Shown here in pieces: positions 22,638-34,800 of a stretch of 64,000 bases of DNA; within the stretch, counting starts at the first letter, position 1; each line of letters opens with the position of its first letter. The notes beneath the pieces were generated by a model. It saw only the letters and a program-made list of their open reading frames with translations. It was not told where the DNA came from and did no database searches. The stretch is from Gari tellinella (Eukaryota; Mollusca; Bivalvia; Cardiida; Psammobiidae): positions 18,712,154 to 18,776,153 of the forward strand of contig OV277874.1 in NCBI GenBank assembly GCA_922989275.2, written 5' to 3'. A program made the translations under genes and the position numbers.

Positions 22638-22997
22638 ACAGTGCTGCCTCAATACAACGGCCCTCCCAACATCGACTCCCTCCTTCCTGTGACGCTTTCC
22701 GCCGTTCCCTAAACAAGATAATTATGCCTTACGCTTTTACTGCTGTAATATTGCCTGATTGAAATTGCCGTCTGCTTTTTTTTAAAGTTACATATAAGTG
22801 GACATTTTGGCAGAAGAAATATCATGCAGGTGACAAACAGCAGATCAGACGCCGCGTTACGCGGCGTCTGATTTGGATTCAAGCTGTTTGCAAATGTAAA
22901 TCAAGTCTTCATTTTCCCTACCTACAATAACTCCTTCCGAACAACACACACAATCTGTGTCTCCCATTGGCTGTCGTTGAAGAGAGGGAGGAGTGTA
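22638..22997. mobile_element. family D MITE
   Basis: TACAGTGCTGCCTCAATACA ... GAGAGGGAGGAGTGTA. The core palindrome CAGATCAGACGCCGCG / CGCGGCGTCTGATTTGG is at 22841-22876. The outer ACTCCCTCC and CTCCTTCCGAAC segments are family hallmarks. Confidence 0.8.
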
Positions 22998-23179
22998 TTA
23001 ACAAAAGCAGCGAATGTTGGCATTGTACCTGTCGATCGCGAAGTCACTGGTATTTGCAAATAATTTTGATCAAGATCAGACGCCGCATTAATCTGATCTG
23101 GATCAAAACTGTTTAACAGTCTTATGGTTTCTCTAATGGTTACATTTATTTTTATATGACAAAGCTTGCAGGAGGCAGT

Positions 23180-23385
23180 TTTAACCAAGAGTTTTACTCC
23201 TTTACCGCCATATTGTCGTCTGCTTCAATATTGTTGTCGGCAATATCGTTTCAAAATTATTTTAAGGAAATATGACTGAAGAAATTTCAGAACAAGTTGC
23301 AAACAGTTTTGATCCTGATCAGAGACCGCGTTACGCGGCGTCTGGTCAGGATCAAAACTGCTTGTAAGTGCGCTTTATGGCGTTA
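23180..23385. mobile_element. family C MITE, diverged
   Basis: Core GATCCTGATCAGAGACCGCG / CGCGGCGTCTGGTCAGGATC at 23293-23355, preceded by GTCGTCTGCTTCAATATTG. Confidence 0.7.
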
Positions 23386-23424
23386 TTGAGAGTAACTGGG
23401 TAGAAGGGATGACTTTTTCACTGC

Positions 23425-23674
23425 TACAGTGGAGAATCTGTTATTCTTTCCCAATAAACGCGTTTACGCTAAAACTATTATTTGCAGTGCAAACAGTTTG
23501 GAGCCAGATCAGACGCCGGGTAACCCGGCGTCTGATCAGGCTCCAAACTGTTTGCCACCAAGATAAACATGAATGATCAGAATTGTCCAAAAGTTGCAAT
23601 TTTCTACGTTTTAGTGCTTTGCGTTTGCGTACGTTTGCGTTTAAACGGGAAAGAATAACAGATTCTCCACTGTA
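23425..23674. mobile_element. family B MITE
   Basis: Complete copy, TACAGTGGAGAATCTG ... AGATTCTCCACTGTA, core GATCAGACGCCGGGTAACCC; reversed relative to 21210-21459. Confidence 0.92.
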
Positions 23675-23697
23675 ATTTGACCATCAGGGACCATGCT

Positions 23698-23800
23698 TAC
23701 AGTGAAGAAGACGTTATTCTTTTCCAATAAACGAGTTTACTCTAAATCAATTATTGCAATAGCTAACAGTTTGAAACCAGATCAGACGCCGGGTATATAG
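23698..23800. mobile_element. family B half element
   Basis: TACAGTGAAGAAGACG ... CAGATCAGACGCCGGGTA, stopping at the core. Confidence 0.7.
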
Positions 23801-23920
23801 CCAACCAAAAGCTTAAAGACTGTCTCAAACTTATCTCAAAATCCTTATAAACAAGTGGGCCAGGTTAGACACTTTCAATGCCATAATATACTCAACAGTT
23901 TTAATGAACTTCAATTTCCC

Positions 23921-24005
23921 TGCATAGTGAAACCTCTCTAAACCAGAACCTCTAAATACCGGAACCCCCTCTAAACCGGACATATATGTTGTCCCCGCTG
24001 TATAC
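23921..24005. mobile_element. family G short derivative
   Basis: GTGAAACCTCTCTAAACCAG ... GAACCCCCTCTAAACCGGAC, both facing the same way; only G end sequence remains. Confidence 0.55.
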
Positions 24006-24240
24006 GATTGAGAAGACGTTAGTCTTTCACGTTTAAACCTAAACGAAACGCCAATGTATTAACTCTTAATTATTATTTCCTTTACAAACAGTTTGGAGCC
24101 TGATCAGACGCCGGGTTACCCGCTGTCTGATCTGGCTCCAAACTGTTTGGCACTCAGATTAACAGGAGTAGTCGAGTCGGATTTGTTGAAAAGTTATCAA
24201 TATCTACGTTTTATTGCGATACTCTTTAGACAGGCCTCAT
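24006..24240. mobile_element. family B MITE, decayed ends
   Basis: GAGAAGACGTTAGTCTTTCA and core GATCAGACGCCGGGTTACCC (24100-24132). Confidence 0.6.
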
Positions 24241-24285
24241 TGTATGCTTAATATATATATATATCCAGCCTAATTCAAGACGACA

Positions 24286-24508
24286 TGTAGTGAACCCGCT
24301 CTATTACGACCAGTACAAAATCATTGTGTTGATTATTTGGTATTTACGACAGATGACCGCTAAAAGCAATGTGACAGTAAAACAGAAAACTCCTATAGGA
24401 GCTTTCTGTTTTATTGCCACATTGCTTTAAGCTGTCACTTGTCTTTTATACAGTCAATTAACCTTCGTTTTAGTGGTCGTAATACATGTAGAGATGTTTT
24501 TTGTACGG
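24286..24508. mobile_element. family F MITE
   Basis: GTGAACCCGCTCTATTACGA ... GTGGTCGTAATACATGTAGA. Core palindrome GAAAACTCCTATAGGAGCTT (24382-24402) inside ACAGTAAAACAG / CTGTTTTATTG arms. Confidence 0.75.
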
Positions 24509-24750
24509 TACATCGTAAACACTGAAAAACAAGTTATGTAGGAAAACATAAGAAACATTTTTAGCAGCAGCAGATGACGTTAAGGTTTAACGCCTTACAG
24601 ACAAAACTTCAGTTTCAATTAAAATTATTACCATTGACGGTGTGAACGTCCGAAAAGTTTGTGAGAAATTCTGTCATCATAAAGTAAAAAATTATTCCAT
24701 GCTAAACAAATATAAACAGTCGATCATAGGTTTGAATTCTAAATGAGGCT

Positions 24751-24995
24751 TTAACCCTTTCATCGCCAGAATCGACCCAAGTCGAATTGCAAACAGTTTT
24801 GATCCAGATCAGACGCCGCGTTATGCGGCGTCTGATCAGGATCAAAACTGTTTGCCACCCGTTTCGATATTTCGTATGTCATACTCTCTTAATTCTAACT
24901 TTGAAATGATATTACAGACAAAAATATTGAAGCAGACGACACAATAACGTGGAGGGGTAAAAAACTCAAAAATAATTTGGCGGTGAAAGGGTTAA
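24751..24995. mobile_element. family C MITE (TTAA-flanked)
   Basis: TTAACCCTTTCATCGCCAG ... TTGGCGGTGAAAGGGTTAA. Core palindrome TTTTGATCCAGATCAGACGC / GCGTCTGATCAGGATC at 24797-24851. Confidence 0.88.
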
Positions 24996-25021
24996 CCCTT
25001 TACTCCATCGAAGAAAATACA

Positions 25022-25473
25022 ATAAAACCTCTTTATGACGACCATTGAAACGAAGGTTAATTGACTGTATAAAAGTCAAGTGACAGTTTCAAGCAAGGTC
25101 TTTTAGTAGAAAGGTGACCTCCTAAATTTCTGTTTCATTGCCATCTTGCTTTAACCCATTACCCCATAGCCTGTTTATAGTTTTGAAAATAGGTGACTAC
25201 TTAAAGCAGGTTGAAAGAAAAGCAGAATGCGCCATATGGCGCATTCTGCTTTACTTTCAGCCTGCTTTAAGCTTTTACCAGCTAGAATAAGGAAAGTGTT
25301 AAATATGACACATATTCATTACGGTTTATATTGGAACTATTTTCTTCAGCGGATGGATGAAATGCATCTGCTAAAAGTCGCTTCTATAAGGGAAAGGGTT
25401 AAGCAGTCATCTGCCTTGACCACCTAAAAATTAGCAAAACTAAGTGGTCGTAGTAGAGAGGTTTTACTGTAAT
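25022..25473. mobile_element. family F MITE interrupted by A
   Basis: AAAACCTCTTTATGACGACC ... GTAGTAGAGAGGTTTTACTG. The A element lies at a TTAA in ATCTTGCTTTAAGCAGTC, a site that is uninterrupted in the F copy at 42769-42961. Confidence 0.82.
25151..25402. mobile_element. family A MITE nested in F
   Basis: TTAACCCATTACCCCATAG ... AGGGAAAGGGTTAA, core GAATGCGCCATATGGCGCAT (25226-25245). TTAA flanks on both sides. Confidence 0.9.
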
Positions 25474-25648
25474 TCCATTGTATAAATTCATGAATACTAG
25501 TATAAACTATAAGACATATTGTGTACACCTAAGCAGATCTTAAGGCGCATTTTGCTTTTCTTTTCAATCTTCTCTAAGTGTTAACCTGTATTTAAAACTG
25601 GAAATGGATTATGATGTACACGTTTATTTTAAGATTAAGAAATAGGGA

Positions 25649-25949
25649 TACAGCGCAGAAGACGCTATTCTTTCCCGTTTAAACGCAAACAAAACGCAAA
25701 TGCATTGCAGCATAAAAAGTAGAAAAATTACACCTTTTCGACGATTCTGACCATTCATGTTAATCTGAGTGGCAAACAGTTTAGAGCATGATCAGACGCC
25801 GGGGTTACCCGGCGTCTGATCTGACTCCAAACTATTTGCAATTGAAATAAGAGTTTCAGCGTAAACGCACTTATTGGGAGAGATTATATAACGTTTTCTC
25901 CACTGTATGACGTAATCAATGACATCAGAATAGCGTCTTCTCCACTGTA
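25649..25949. mobile_element. family B MITE with extended tail
   Basis: TACAGCGCAGAAGACG ... TTTTCTCCACTGTA ends at 25907. A further 42 bp, TGACGTAATCAATGACATCA then TTCTCCACTGTA, adds a second terminus. See also 44407-44682 and 56703-56992. Confidence 0.75.
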
Positions 25950-26039
25950 AGTTAGACTTAAGGATAAGTTCGTATTAAGCGAGACAAAAATAGCGATGAT
26001 ACTTAAGTAATTTGAAAACATAAATTCCCCTCTAAAAAT

Positions 26040-26480
26040 TATAATGGAAAAGTCCAGTTTCCAATTAACTGATTCACCCCTGAATCTTCAAAATAAGTCT
26101 AGTCCATTTTTTACAATTTGGGGGTGAATTTAACAATATATTTCAACATGACAAACAGTGTATACCCTGATCGGAGGGCTCCTAAAAGAGCCATTGGCTC
26201 TTGGTTTACAGTGTTTGTATATGACAAGTGTAGTCCCCACAGGTACATTGTTTGTAAATGACGAGTATACTCGTCGCTAGGGTTGAATGTGTTACGTATG
26301 GTCCATTTTAACTATTTAGTGTTGTTTTCTGCCATGTATTGTAAAATGACAAACAGTACATACCCTGATCAGAGGGATTCTTACGAATTCCTCTGATAAG
26401 CGTCTACACGATTAGCATAGGACAAGTGTACTCTTCATATGTACACTGTTTGTAAAGAAACAGTGTACTCGTCGCTACGG
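26040..26480. mobile_element. two decayed family H copies
   Basis: ACCCTGATCGGAGGGCTCC at 26165-26183 and ACCCTGATCAGAGGGATTC at 26362-26380, each inside a GACAAACAGT ... TGTTTG frame. The ends are too diverged to place exactly. Confidence 0.55.
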
Positions 26481-26516
26481 TAGAATAAACATTCAAAATG
26501 ACAATTTCAGTGTACA

Positions 26517-26723
26517 GTTAACCCTTTCACTCTCTTTGACACTTTTAAAAACACGTTTGCAAAAGATTTGGATCCTGATCAGATCCAAACTGATGGACAC
26601 TCAGTTTGAAATTTCTGCCATATTTTTAACTTTGTAACGACTTAGCATACAACAAAATTGAATCAGTCGACAATGAAACGGTGAGGGGTAGAAATATCTT
26701 GAATAATTTGAGCATGAAAGGGT
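26517..26723. mobile_element. family C MITE, shrunken core
   Basis: GTTAACCCTTTCACTCTC ... AGCATGAAAGGGTAA. The core is reduced to GATCCTGATCAGATCC. Confidence 0.65.
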
Positions 26724-26775
26724 AAAACAAGTGCTACCTTCCTTAGTGATGGTAAATGACGCATATACATGTATA

Positions 26776-27025
26776 TACAGTGGAGAATCTGTTATTCTTT
26801 CCCAATAAACGCGTTTACGCTAAAACTATTATTTGCAGTGCAAACAGTTTGGAGCCAGATCAGACGCCGGGTAACCCGGCGTCTGATCAGGATCCGTACT
26901 GTTTGCCACCAAGATAAACATGAAATATCAGAATTGTCCCAAAATTGTTCTTTTCTACGTTTTAGTGCTTTGCGTTTGCGTACGTTTGCGTTTACACGGG
27001 AAAGAATAACAGATTCTCCACTGTA
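26776..27025. mobile_element. family B MITE
   Basis: Complete, TACAGTGGAGAATCTG ... AGATTCTCCACTGTA, core GATCAGACGCCGGGTAACCC (26858-26889). It lies 820 bp upstream of exon 2. Confidence 0.9.
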
Positions 27026-27111
27026 ATAATCGTTTAAGGGCTATTGTCTTATTGAGTTACTTTAATCCATAACCTGTTTCTAGCTTTGAATATAGGTGAC
27101 CACTTAACCCT

Positions 27112-27560
27112 TTCACTACCAAATTTTCCGTGAGGTTTTGTACCCCTTCACGGTTTCATTTAATTCAATTAACCCCTTCATCGCCTGCTTCAATTTTGTT
27201 GTTTGCAAGAACGATTCAATTTAAAATTTAATGTAGTATGACTTAACCCTTTCCCTTATAGGAGCGACTTTTAGCGCATTCATTTTATTCATCCGCCAAA
27301 GAAAATAGTTCCATTTTATACTGTCATGAATATGTAGTATAAGAAATATTTTCTATATACTAGCAGATATTAACTTAAAGCAGGCTGAAAGTAAATCAGA
27401 ATGTGCCCTAGGGCACATTCTGCTTTACTTTCAGTCTGCTTTAATAGGTCACATATCTTAAATACTAGAAACAGGCTATGGGTTAAAGGGTTAAACATAT
27501 CGATACGAGTGTCAAACAGTTACGCGGCGTCTGATGAGGATTCAAACTGTTTGCAAACGC
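27112..27560. mobile_element. family C MITE interrupted by A
   Basis: Starts CTTAACCCTTTCACTACC and resumes after the A insertion with ACATATCGATACGAGTGTCA and a half core. The related C copy at 55911-55930 reads GACTTAAAGCATATCGATAC without interruption, giving an empty site. Confidence 0.8.
27243..27494. mobile_element. family A MITE nested in C
   Basis: TTAACCCTTTCCCTTATAG ... GTTAAAGGGTTAA. Core GAATGTGCCCTAGGGCACAT (27399-27418), where both arms changed together relative to other A copies. TTAA duplicated. Confidence 0.9.
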
Positions 27561-27574
27561 GCTTACAAACTCCA

Positions 27575-27800
27575 TAGCCTGTTTCTAGTTTTGAATCTAA
27601 AAGGTGATCATTTAAAGCTGGGTTAAAGTAAAGCAGAATGCTCCTTTAGGGGCAAACTGCTTTATTTGAAGTCTGCTATAAGTTGCAATCTGCTAGGATA
27701 TAGGTTAACATGCTAATAGTACATTCATGACTGTTTAATTGGATCTTTTTTCTTCAGTGGTGGAATGATTTAAATGCGTGAAAAGCATATATACGGAGTA
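27575..27800. mobile_element. family A MITE, decayed
   Basis: CATAGCCTGTTTCTAG, then a weakened core (GTAAAGCAGAATGCTCCTTT, GGGGCAAACTGCTTTA). Confidence 0.6.
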
Positions 27801-27844
27801 ATTGGTTATAGTAGCAATTACTAGAATCCGAACTATTTTTTCAG

Positions 27845-28181
27845 GAGGAGCAATGCGGTCTGTGCGGAGAGGGACCGACTGAATTGCAGACGACAACTAT
27901 ACCGGAACGGAACTATTTGCGGCTTGACCTTCTCGCTACCTCGGTACAAATAGAGGTAGCCTTCCGCGAAGATCTGGGCGGGCAATTCGAGTTTCGGGTA
28001 TGCGAAATGGGGTCAAACATGATAGAAAGTGCCCGGAAGTGCCGTGAGGTGGCACCACTGCTCATTGGTGGCGACCGGAACTATTCGCCGATTCAGCGCC
28101 AGACTTCGGCAAGACTTCCGCTCGATTTCCCCCCAGGCGTGAGATGCGAGCATTGTGTTCTTCAAGTGAAATACACACCAG
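27845..28181 (+). CDS. AA15-like giant protein, exon 2 (most of AA15 domain)
   Basis: Encodes residues 51-162 and the first base of codon 163. It opens EEQCGLCGEG, matching the family's KCG.CGD segment, runs through GGQFEFRVC (95-103; family consensus ...NH.GyFEFRLC) and ends LPLDFPPGVRCEHCVLQVKY (141-160), matching LPxGvtCsqCVLqWtY. These are hallmark AA15/chitin-binding type 4 motifs. The second copper-ligand His, normally just before GyFEFR, is absent: residues 84-102 contain no His. Paired cysteines (54/57, 103, 116, 151/154) are kept, so the fold is probably intact. Acceptor TTTTTTCAG|GAG (phase 0), donor CCAG|GTAGGT (phase 1). The GAGGAG start could allow a one-codon alternative acceptor. 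Confidence 0.9.
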
Positions 28182-28899
28182 GTAGGTGGAGTTACTCAGT
28201 GGATTTTTTTTTCGTTTAAACGCAAACGCATTATACTAAAATGTAGAAAATAACACTTTTTAAACATTTCGCACTACTAGTATTTATTCTAACCCGAGTG
28301 GCATACATTTGGAGCCTGGTCAGACGCCGAGTTATCAGGCGTCTAGTCTGGATCCATTGTGGTTGAAAAAAAATGACAACCCGTTTGTTAAACAGAGAAA
28401 GGAAACAAACTAAGAATCAGCTATTTTGTGTTTGTGTATTTGCATTTGTAAACAGTATGGGTCCAGATCGGACACATGTATCAATATCCACCCAGCAAAA
28501 AGTAGGAAACATTATGGAAAATTAACCCCTTCACGTCCATGACGTCACTGTCTTAAACAATTGACGTCTGCTGCTATTTCTCAAATTTGAGTTGTATTTC
28601 AATTCACGAAAATTCGTAATGAGTGTCAAACAGCGTAGCGTGACACGATAATGGCAGTGAAAGGGTTAATGATGAGGACTCCTAACGTGATCGGGCCAAT
28701 GTCGTTCAATATCGGTACACTACGGAGAGCGATCGGTCATTATCGTCAACTGTCGATCCGTTCCGAACCATGCTAAAGTTTGGTTTTGTCCGGACCTTCC
28801 GTTGGCGAAAATGGCAAATCACTGTACGTAGAGAACCGATTTTGGTCCCATCTCATTAGGGGCTATCAACCCTAAAAATCATTTTTGTTTTTTTTGCAG
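28182..28899 (+). other. intron 2 of the AA15-like gene
   Basis: GTAGGT ... TTTTTTTTGCAG, phase 1. It contains a decayed B remnant (about 28205-28360; CGTTTAAACGCAAACGC, CAGACGCCGAGTTATC) and a short TTAA-flanked C derivative at 28522-28669. Confidence 0.88.
28522..28669. mobile_element. family C MITE, internally deleted
   Basis: TTAACCCCTTCACGTCC ... GGCAGTGAAAGGGTTAA. The core hairpin is lost (GTCAAACAGCGTAGCG). Confidence 0.75.
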
Positions 28900-31800
28900 A
28901 CCGTACCCCGGCATCTCTGGAGAACTTCACCTACTACGACTGTGCTCCTGTAAATTTGACGGTACCAGGGGTATTAGCAGGAGCGTCCCCTTCCGGCCAG
29001 TCCATGACAGTATCAAGAACAGTTACTATAAACTCGTCGACAAGACGTGGAAACGAACAGCCGCGAGTAGTCTCCCTTCTTACGAATCAAAGAACTGACA
29101 GTCAGCCCACAGCGAGACTTGTTATTAATGGCGGTACTACCCAGGTTGGTGGCCGGCTAAGTTCGGGCATGCTATCCACGGGTTCATCATCACAAAACGC
29201 CGCATCTTTCTCAGGTGTTCGAGACAATACCGCACAAATTAACCTTGCGGGTAGCTCATCACGCCTTGGTGAGTTAGGTAACGGAGTATCTAGAAATAAC
29301 ATCAATGCGAGCAACTTCACAAGAGTATCTGTTGAAAATATGTCCGGCCAGAACGCCGAAAATATGAATAACATTCTCAGGACAGTAAATACCATGAATA
29401 TGCGGTCTAACACAATCAGAACGTCAGGGACAAACACTGGACAAGCCACGTTTAATGACAATAGTTTGACAGGTAACATTGATGGAACAGCTGTCACTGA
29501 CAACAATATAGGGTTTGATCAAACGGTTGCCAATGGCAACCAAATGTTAGGAAGATTTGATAGAATATCAAACAGTAATAATGCGATAGTGGGGGGTGTA
29601 GATAATTCATTTATTAATGGGAACCTTGTTTCAGGAGCAGTAGTCAATGGCAACACTGTATCACAAGCTGCAGATAGGACTGTTGTCAATGGCAACAGTG
29701 TGTCGGGTAGTTTGGATACAATGGGTGCAAACGACAACAGTTTTTCAGGTATTTTGGATGTAACTCTTGTCAATGGCAATATTGTTTCAGGTCGTTTGGA
29801 TAGAACCGCTGAAAATGGCAATTCTATTGCGGGTAATTTGAATAATCCTGTTGTCAATAGCAACACTATATCAGGAGTGTCAGGTGTTAATGTTATCAAT
29901 AGCAACAATATTTTAAATGGTGGCTTTGATAGAACAATTTCAAACAGTCTCGGCAGTACAGTTGTAAACAGCAACACTGTATCAAATGGAATGGGAAGCA
30001 CACTTGTCAATGGTAATAGCATTGCAAGTAATTTGGATAGAACAAGTCTCACTGGCAATAGTGGTTCAGGTAGTTTGGATACACCGGCTGCCGAAAGCAC
30101 CAGTTTTTCTGGCATTTTGGATGTAACACTCGTCAATGGCACAATTGTGGCAGCTGATCTGGAGAGAACGGCTGAAAATGGCAACACTATTTCAGGTAGT
30201 TTGAATAATCCTGTTGTCAATAGCAACATTGTTTCTGGCGCTTCAGATATTACTATTGTCAATAGCAACAATATGTTAAATGGCTTTGATAGAACGGTTT
30301 CTAATGTCAGAACAGTGTCAGACGGTTCGGATAGTAGTTTTGTCAGTAGCAACACTGTATCGAATGGTATGGGAAGCACACTTATTAATGGTAATAATAT
30401 TGCAAGTAATTTGGATAGGACTGTTGTCAATGGCAATAGTGCGTCAGGAAATTTGGATACAATGGCTGCCAATGGAAACAGTTTTTCAGGTATTTTGGAT
30501 GTGACTCTTGTCAATGGCAACATTGTAGCCGGCAGTTTGGATACAACGGCTGAAAATAGCAATACTATTGCAGGTAATGTGAACAGTCCTGTTGTCAATA
30601 GCAACATGATAACCGGCAGTTTGGGTAGTACTGTCTTTAATGACAACACTGCTGTTAACGGTGCTTTTGAAACAGCTGTCTCAAATAATTTAGCTAGCAC
30701 ACCAGGCAATGGCAACACCATTATTCCGACTGATCCGAATGTACCACAGGTAAATACTGTTTCTATATCAGGTGGTGCGGATCAACAATCTGCCAATGGC
30801 AACATTTTATTACTCCAAATCGACAGAACAGCTGGATCTGGTCAGGGTATGTCCGGTGCTGCTAATAACATAATTGATCAGAGCGCTGCTTTAAACACTG
30901 CAAACAGTGCTGTGGAAGCGGCAATTGTTAACACGGTTGCTAGTGAAGTAGTCCTCGAAGGCAGCTCTGTATCAGAAGCTATCACAGATACTCAGGAAGC
31001 AATTGGCAATGCGGTATCAAACACACAAGAAGCAATTGGCAATGCGGTATCCAATACACAAGAAGCAATAGCTGACACGCAAGAAGCAGTTGGCAATGCG
31101 GTGTCAAATGCTGTTGAAGCTGCTACTGACACCGTAGGTGAATCAAATCTAGCACTTTTAAGCGCCAGTGTTGCTTCAGGTAGTCTGTCGGGAACGCCAG
31201 CCGTCGGTAACAATGGCTTAGGTGGTACTGGGGGCGTGGCTGCCGGCGGTAACACTGTTTCTGGCGGAATGGCGGGTACCGTAGAAAATAGCCTGGTTTC
31301 CTCTGGCAGTATGACTACAGGTTTTGTCACTAGCAACAACATTTCAGGAAGTGTAGATAACACCATGGTCAATAACAATGATGTCTTTGGCGGGCTCGGT
31401 TCAACACTTATTAATACAAACACAAATTCAGGTGGTTTTGGAAGCTCAATCGCCGGTGTCAATACGGCATCTAATGGTATTGGCACCACGCTTGTAAGTG
31501 GGGGTACTGTCACAGGTGGTTTAATGAATACGAACACGGTTTCGGGAAGTTTAAATAGACCAATTGTTACGGACAATACTGTTACACGCGATACAGGTAA
31601 AACTATTACTCTTGACAATACTGTTTCGGGCAATTTCGATAGCCCATTCGTTAATGGCAATATCGGGTTGGTTTCTGGTAGGTTAGATGCAACAGCTAAC
31701 ATTGGTAATTCTATTTCCGGGGATGTTAATAGAGTTAACAATGGCAACGTTAGGTCAGAAATTCTGGAAACAACTTTTGTGAATCGTGACGTTTTTTCAG

Positions 31801-34800
31801 GTAATTTAGATGGACGAGTTAACGGTGGTAATGCTGGTTTCGATAGAACGGGTATCAATGGTAACTCTATTTCAGGTAATTTGGATACCACTATTGTAAA
31901 TCGCAACGTGTTCACAGGAGTTTCTGATGGACGATTGGGTAATGGCAATGCGGTTACAGGCCGATTTGATAGAACAGTTGTCAGTGGAAACACTATTTCT
32001 AATGGTAATAGAGTAATTGTCAACGACAATATAATTCCAGACAACTGGAACAGAAACGTTATTAATAGCAACACGATATCCAATGGTATAGATAGAACAG
32101 TTGTTAATGGCAATACTGTGACGACAGGTGGTTTAGGTCCAACAGTAGTCAATAGCAACACTATTACTAATGGTTTAGGTAGAACTGTTATGTACGACAC
32201 CTCTGTTACGGGTGGTTTGGAGTCAACTGTCAATGGAAACACGGTTTCAAATGGCCTAGATAGAACACTTACCATTAACAAAACTGTTACAAGTGGGTTG
32301 GATTCAGCTGTTGTCAATGACAACGCGATTTCCAGTGGTTTGGACAGAACAATAGTCTATGACACATCTGTTACAGGAACCTTAGACTCAGCTGTTGTCA
32401 ATGGCAACACGAACACGGTTTCAAATGGTCTTGATAGAACAAATATAATTAATAGAACCGTCATAAATAGCTTGGATTCTACTATTGTCAATGGCAATAT
32501 GGGATCAAGTGGTTTGGATAGATCGGTTGTCTATGACAGCACCTTGTCAGGTGGTTTTGACTCAGCCACTGTCAATACTGTTTCTACTGGTGTGGATAGA
32601 AATCTTGTTATTGACAACACTGCGTCGTCGCGGTTTGATGGGTTACCAGTCAATAACAACGGTGGTTCAGTTGATGTTGGTAGAATATCTGTAAGTGAAA
32701 CAACTATGTCTGGAAGAGTTGACGGAACAAATGTAGATGACATTTTACCGCGAAGTAGCGCTGTTACAGGCGGTTTGGGTAGAACATCTGTCAATGACAA
32801 AGATATGATAGGCGGGTTTGGTCAAACAGTCGTTGGTCAAAATACACTTTCGGGGGAAAGAAGGGACATTGTCATTGACAATACACTCTCCGGCATTGAA
32901 GGAACATATGTCGGAGATAGAACAGATTTCAGGGGCTTAGATAGAACGTACATAACAGACAGAAACATACCAGGAGGATTTGGTAGGTCGGGTGTCAGTA
33001 CGAGGTATGACGGTTTCGATAGAACGTCTGTCGCGGGCGATACATTTTCCGGTGGATTCAATAAACAATCTGTAATAGACACTGCTGTGTCTGGTGGATT
33101 TGATAGGACATCTGTCGTGGACAATACTGTTTCAGACAGGTTCGATAGGACATCTGTCGTAGATAATACTGTTTCAGACAGGTTCGATAGGACATCTGTC
33201 GTAGATAGTACAATGTCAAGCGGGTTTGATAGAACTAACACCGGTTCAAGCTCGCCTGTCGTTGACAACACTATTTCAGTAGGTGTTGATAGAACATCTG
33301 TAGTAGACAATACTATGTTAAACGGGCTCAATAGAGTATCATCTGTAGTTGACAACACCATTTCAACAGGGGTTGATAGAACATCTATTGTAGACAATAT
33401 TGTGACAGGTGGGTTAGACAGGACATCTCTTGTTGACAACACAGTGTCAGGCACATTTGATAGATCACCTGTCGTAGACAACACTGAGATAAGTAGCCTT
33501 GATAGAACATCAGTTGTAGATACCTCTGTGCCTAATGAGTTTGATAGAGCATTTGTTCGAGACAACACTGTGTCAGGTCAAGTTGACAGAACATCTCTTG
33601 TAGATACCTCTGTGCCTAATGAGTTTGATAGAGCATTTGTTCGAGACAACACTGTGTCAAGTCAAGTTGACAGAACATCTGTTGTAGATACCTCTGTGCC
33701 TAATGAGTTTGATAGAGCATTTGTTCGAGACAACACTGTGTCAGGTCAAGTTGACAGAACATCTCTTGTAGATACCTCTGTGCCTAATGAGTTTGATAGA
33801 GCATTTGTTCGAGACAACACTGTGTCAAGTCAAGTTGACAGAACATCTGTTGTATATACCTCTGTGCCTAATGAGTTTGATAGAGCATTTGTTCGAGACA
33901 ACACTGTGTCAAGTCAAGTCGATAGAACATCTGTTGTAGATACCTCTGTGCCTAATGAGTTGGATAGAGCATTTGTTCGAGACAACACTGTGTCAGGTCA
34001 AGTTGACAGAACAGCTGTTGTAGATACCTCTGTGCCTAATGAGTTTGATAGAGCATTTGTTCGAGACAACACTGTGTCAAGTCAAGTTGACAGAACATCT
34101 GTTGTAGATACCTCTGTGCCTAATGAGTTTGATAGAGCATTTGTTCGAGACAACACTGTGTCAAGTCAAGTTGATAGAACATCTGTCGTAGATACATCTG
34201 TGCCTAATGAGTTTGATAGAGCATTTGTTCGTGATAACACTGTGTCAGGTCAAGTTGATAGAACATCTGTTGTAGATACATCTGTGCCTAATGAGTTGGA
34301 TAGAGCATTTGTTCGAGATAACACTGTGTCAGGTCAAGTTGATAGAACATCTGTCGTAGATACCTCTGTGCCTTATGAGTTGGATAGAGCATTTGTCCGT
34401 GACAACACTGTGTCAAGTCAAGTCGATAGAACATCTGTTATAGATACATCTGTTCCTAATGCGTTTGATAGAGCATTTGTTCGTGATAACACTGTGTCAA
34501 GTCAAGTCGATAGAACATCTGTTGTAGATACATCTGTACCTAATGAGTTGGATAGAGCATTTGTCCGTGACAACACTGTGTCAAGTCAAGTTGATAGAAC
34601 ATCTGTTGTAGATAATACTGTTTCAAGTAGATTTGATAGAGCACCTGTCGTTGACAACACTGTGTCAAGTGGGTTGGATAGGGTATCTATCGTAGACAAC
34701 ATTGTATCAAACGGGTTTGAAAGAACATCTGCTCCTGACAACATGCATTCAGAAGGGCTTATGAGACAAGCGGTCGTTGATATCACTATGTCTGGTGGGT

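Larger units (their letters stand above)
13650..27844 (+). other. intron 1 of the AA15-like gene
   Basis: Begins GTAAGT and ends in a pyrimidine-rich TATTTTTTCAG. It is filled with MITEs of families A, B, C, D, F, G, H and I plus a 0.96-kb inverted-repeat element. Nothing in it looks like an additional exon. A further unseen small exon cannot be excluded, but none is needed, since phase 0 is kept and the domain is continuous across the join. Confidence 0.8.

Noticed and set aside
29519..32323. Long minus-strand open frames (about 400 and 443 codons) opposite exon 3
   Set aside because: They arise from the repetitive codon use of the sense strand and show only Leu/Pro/Val/Thr-rich content without a domain.
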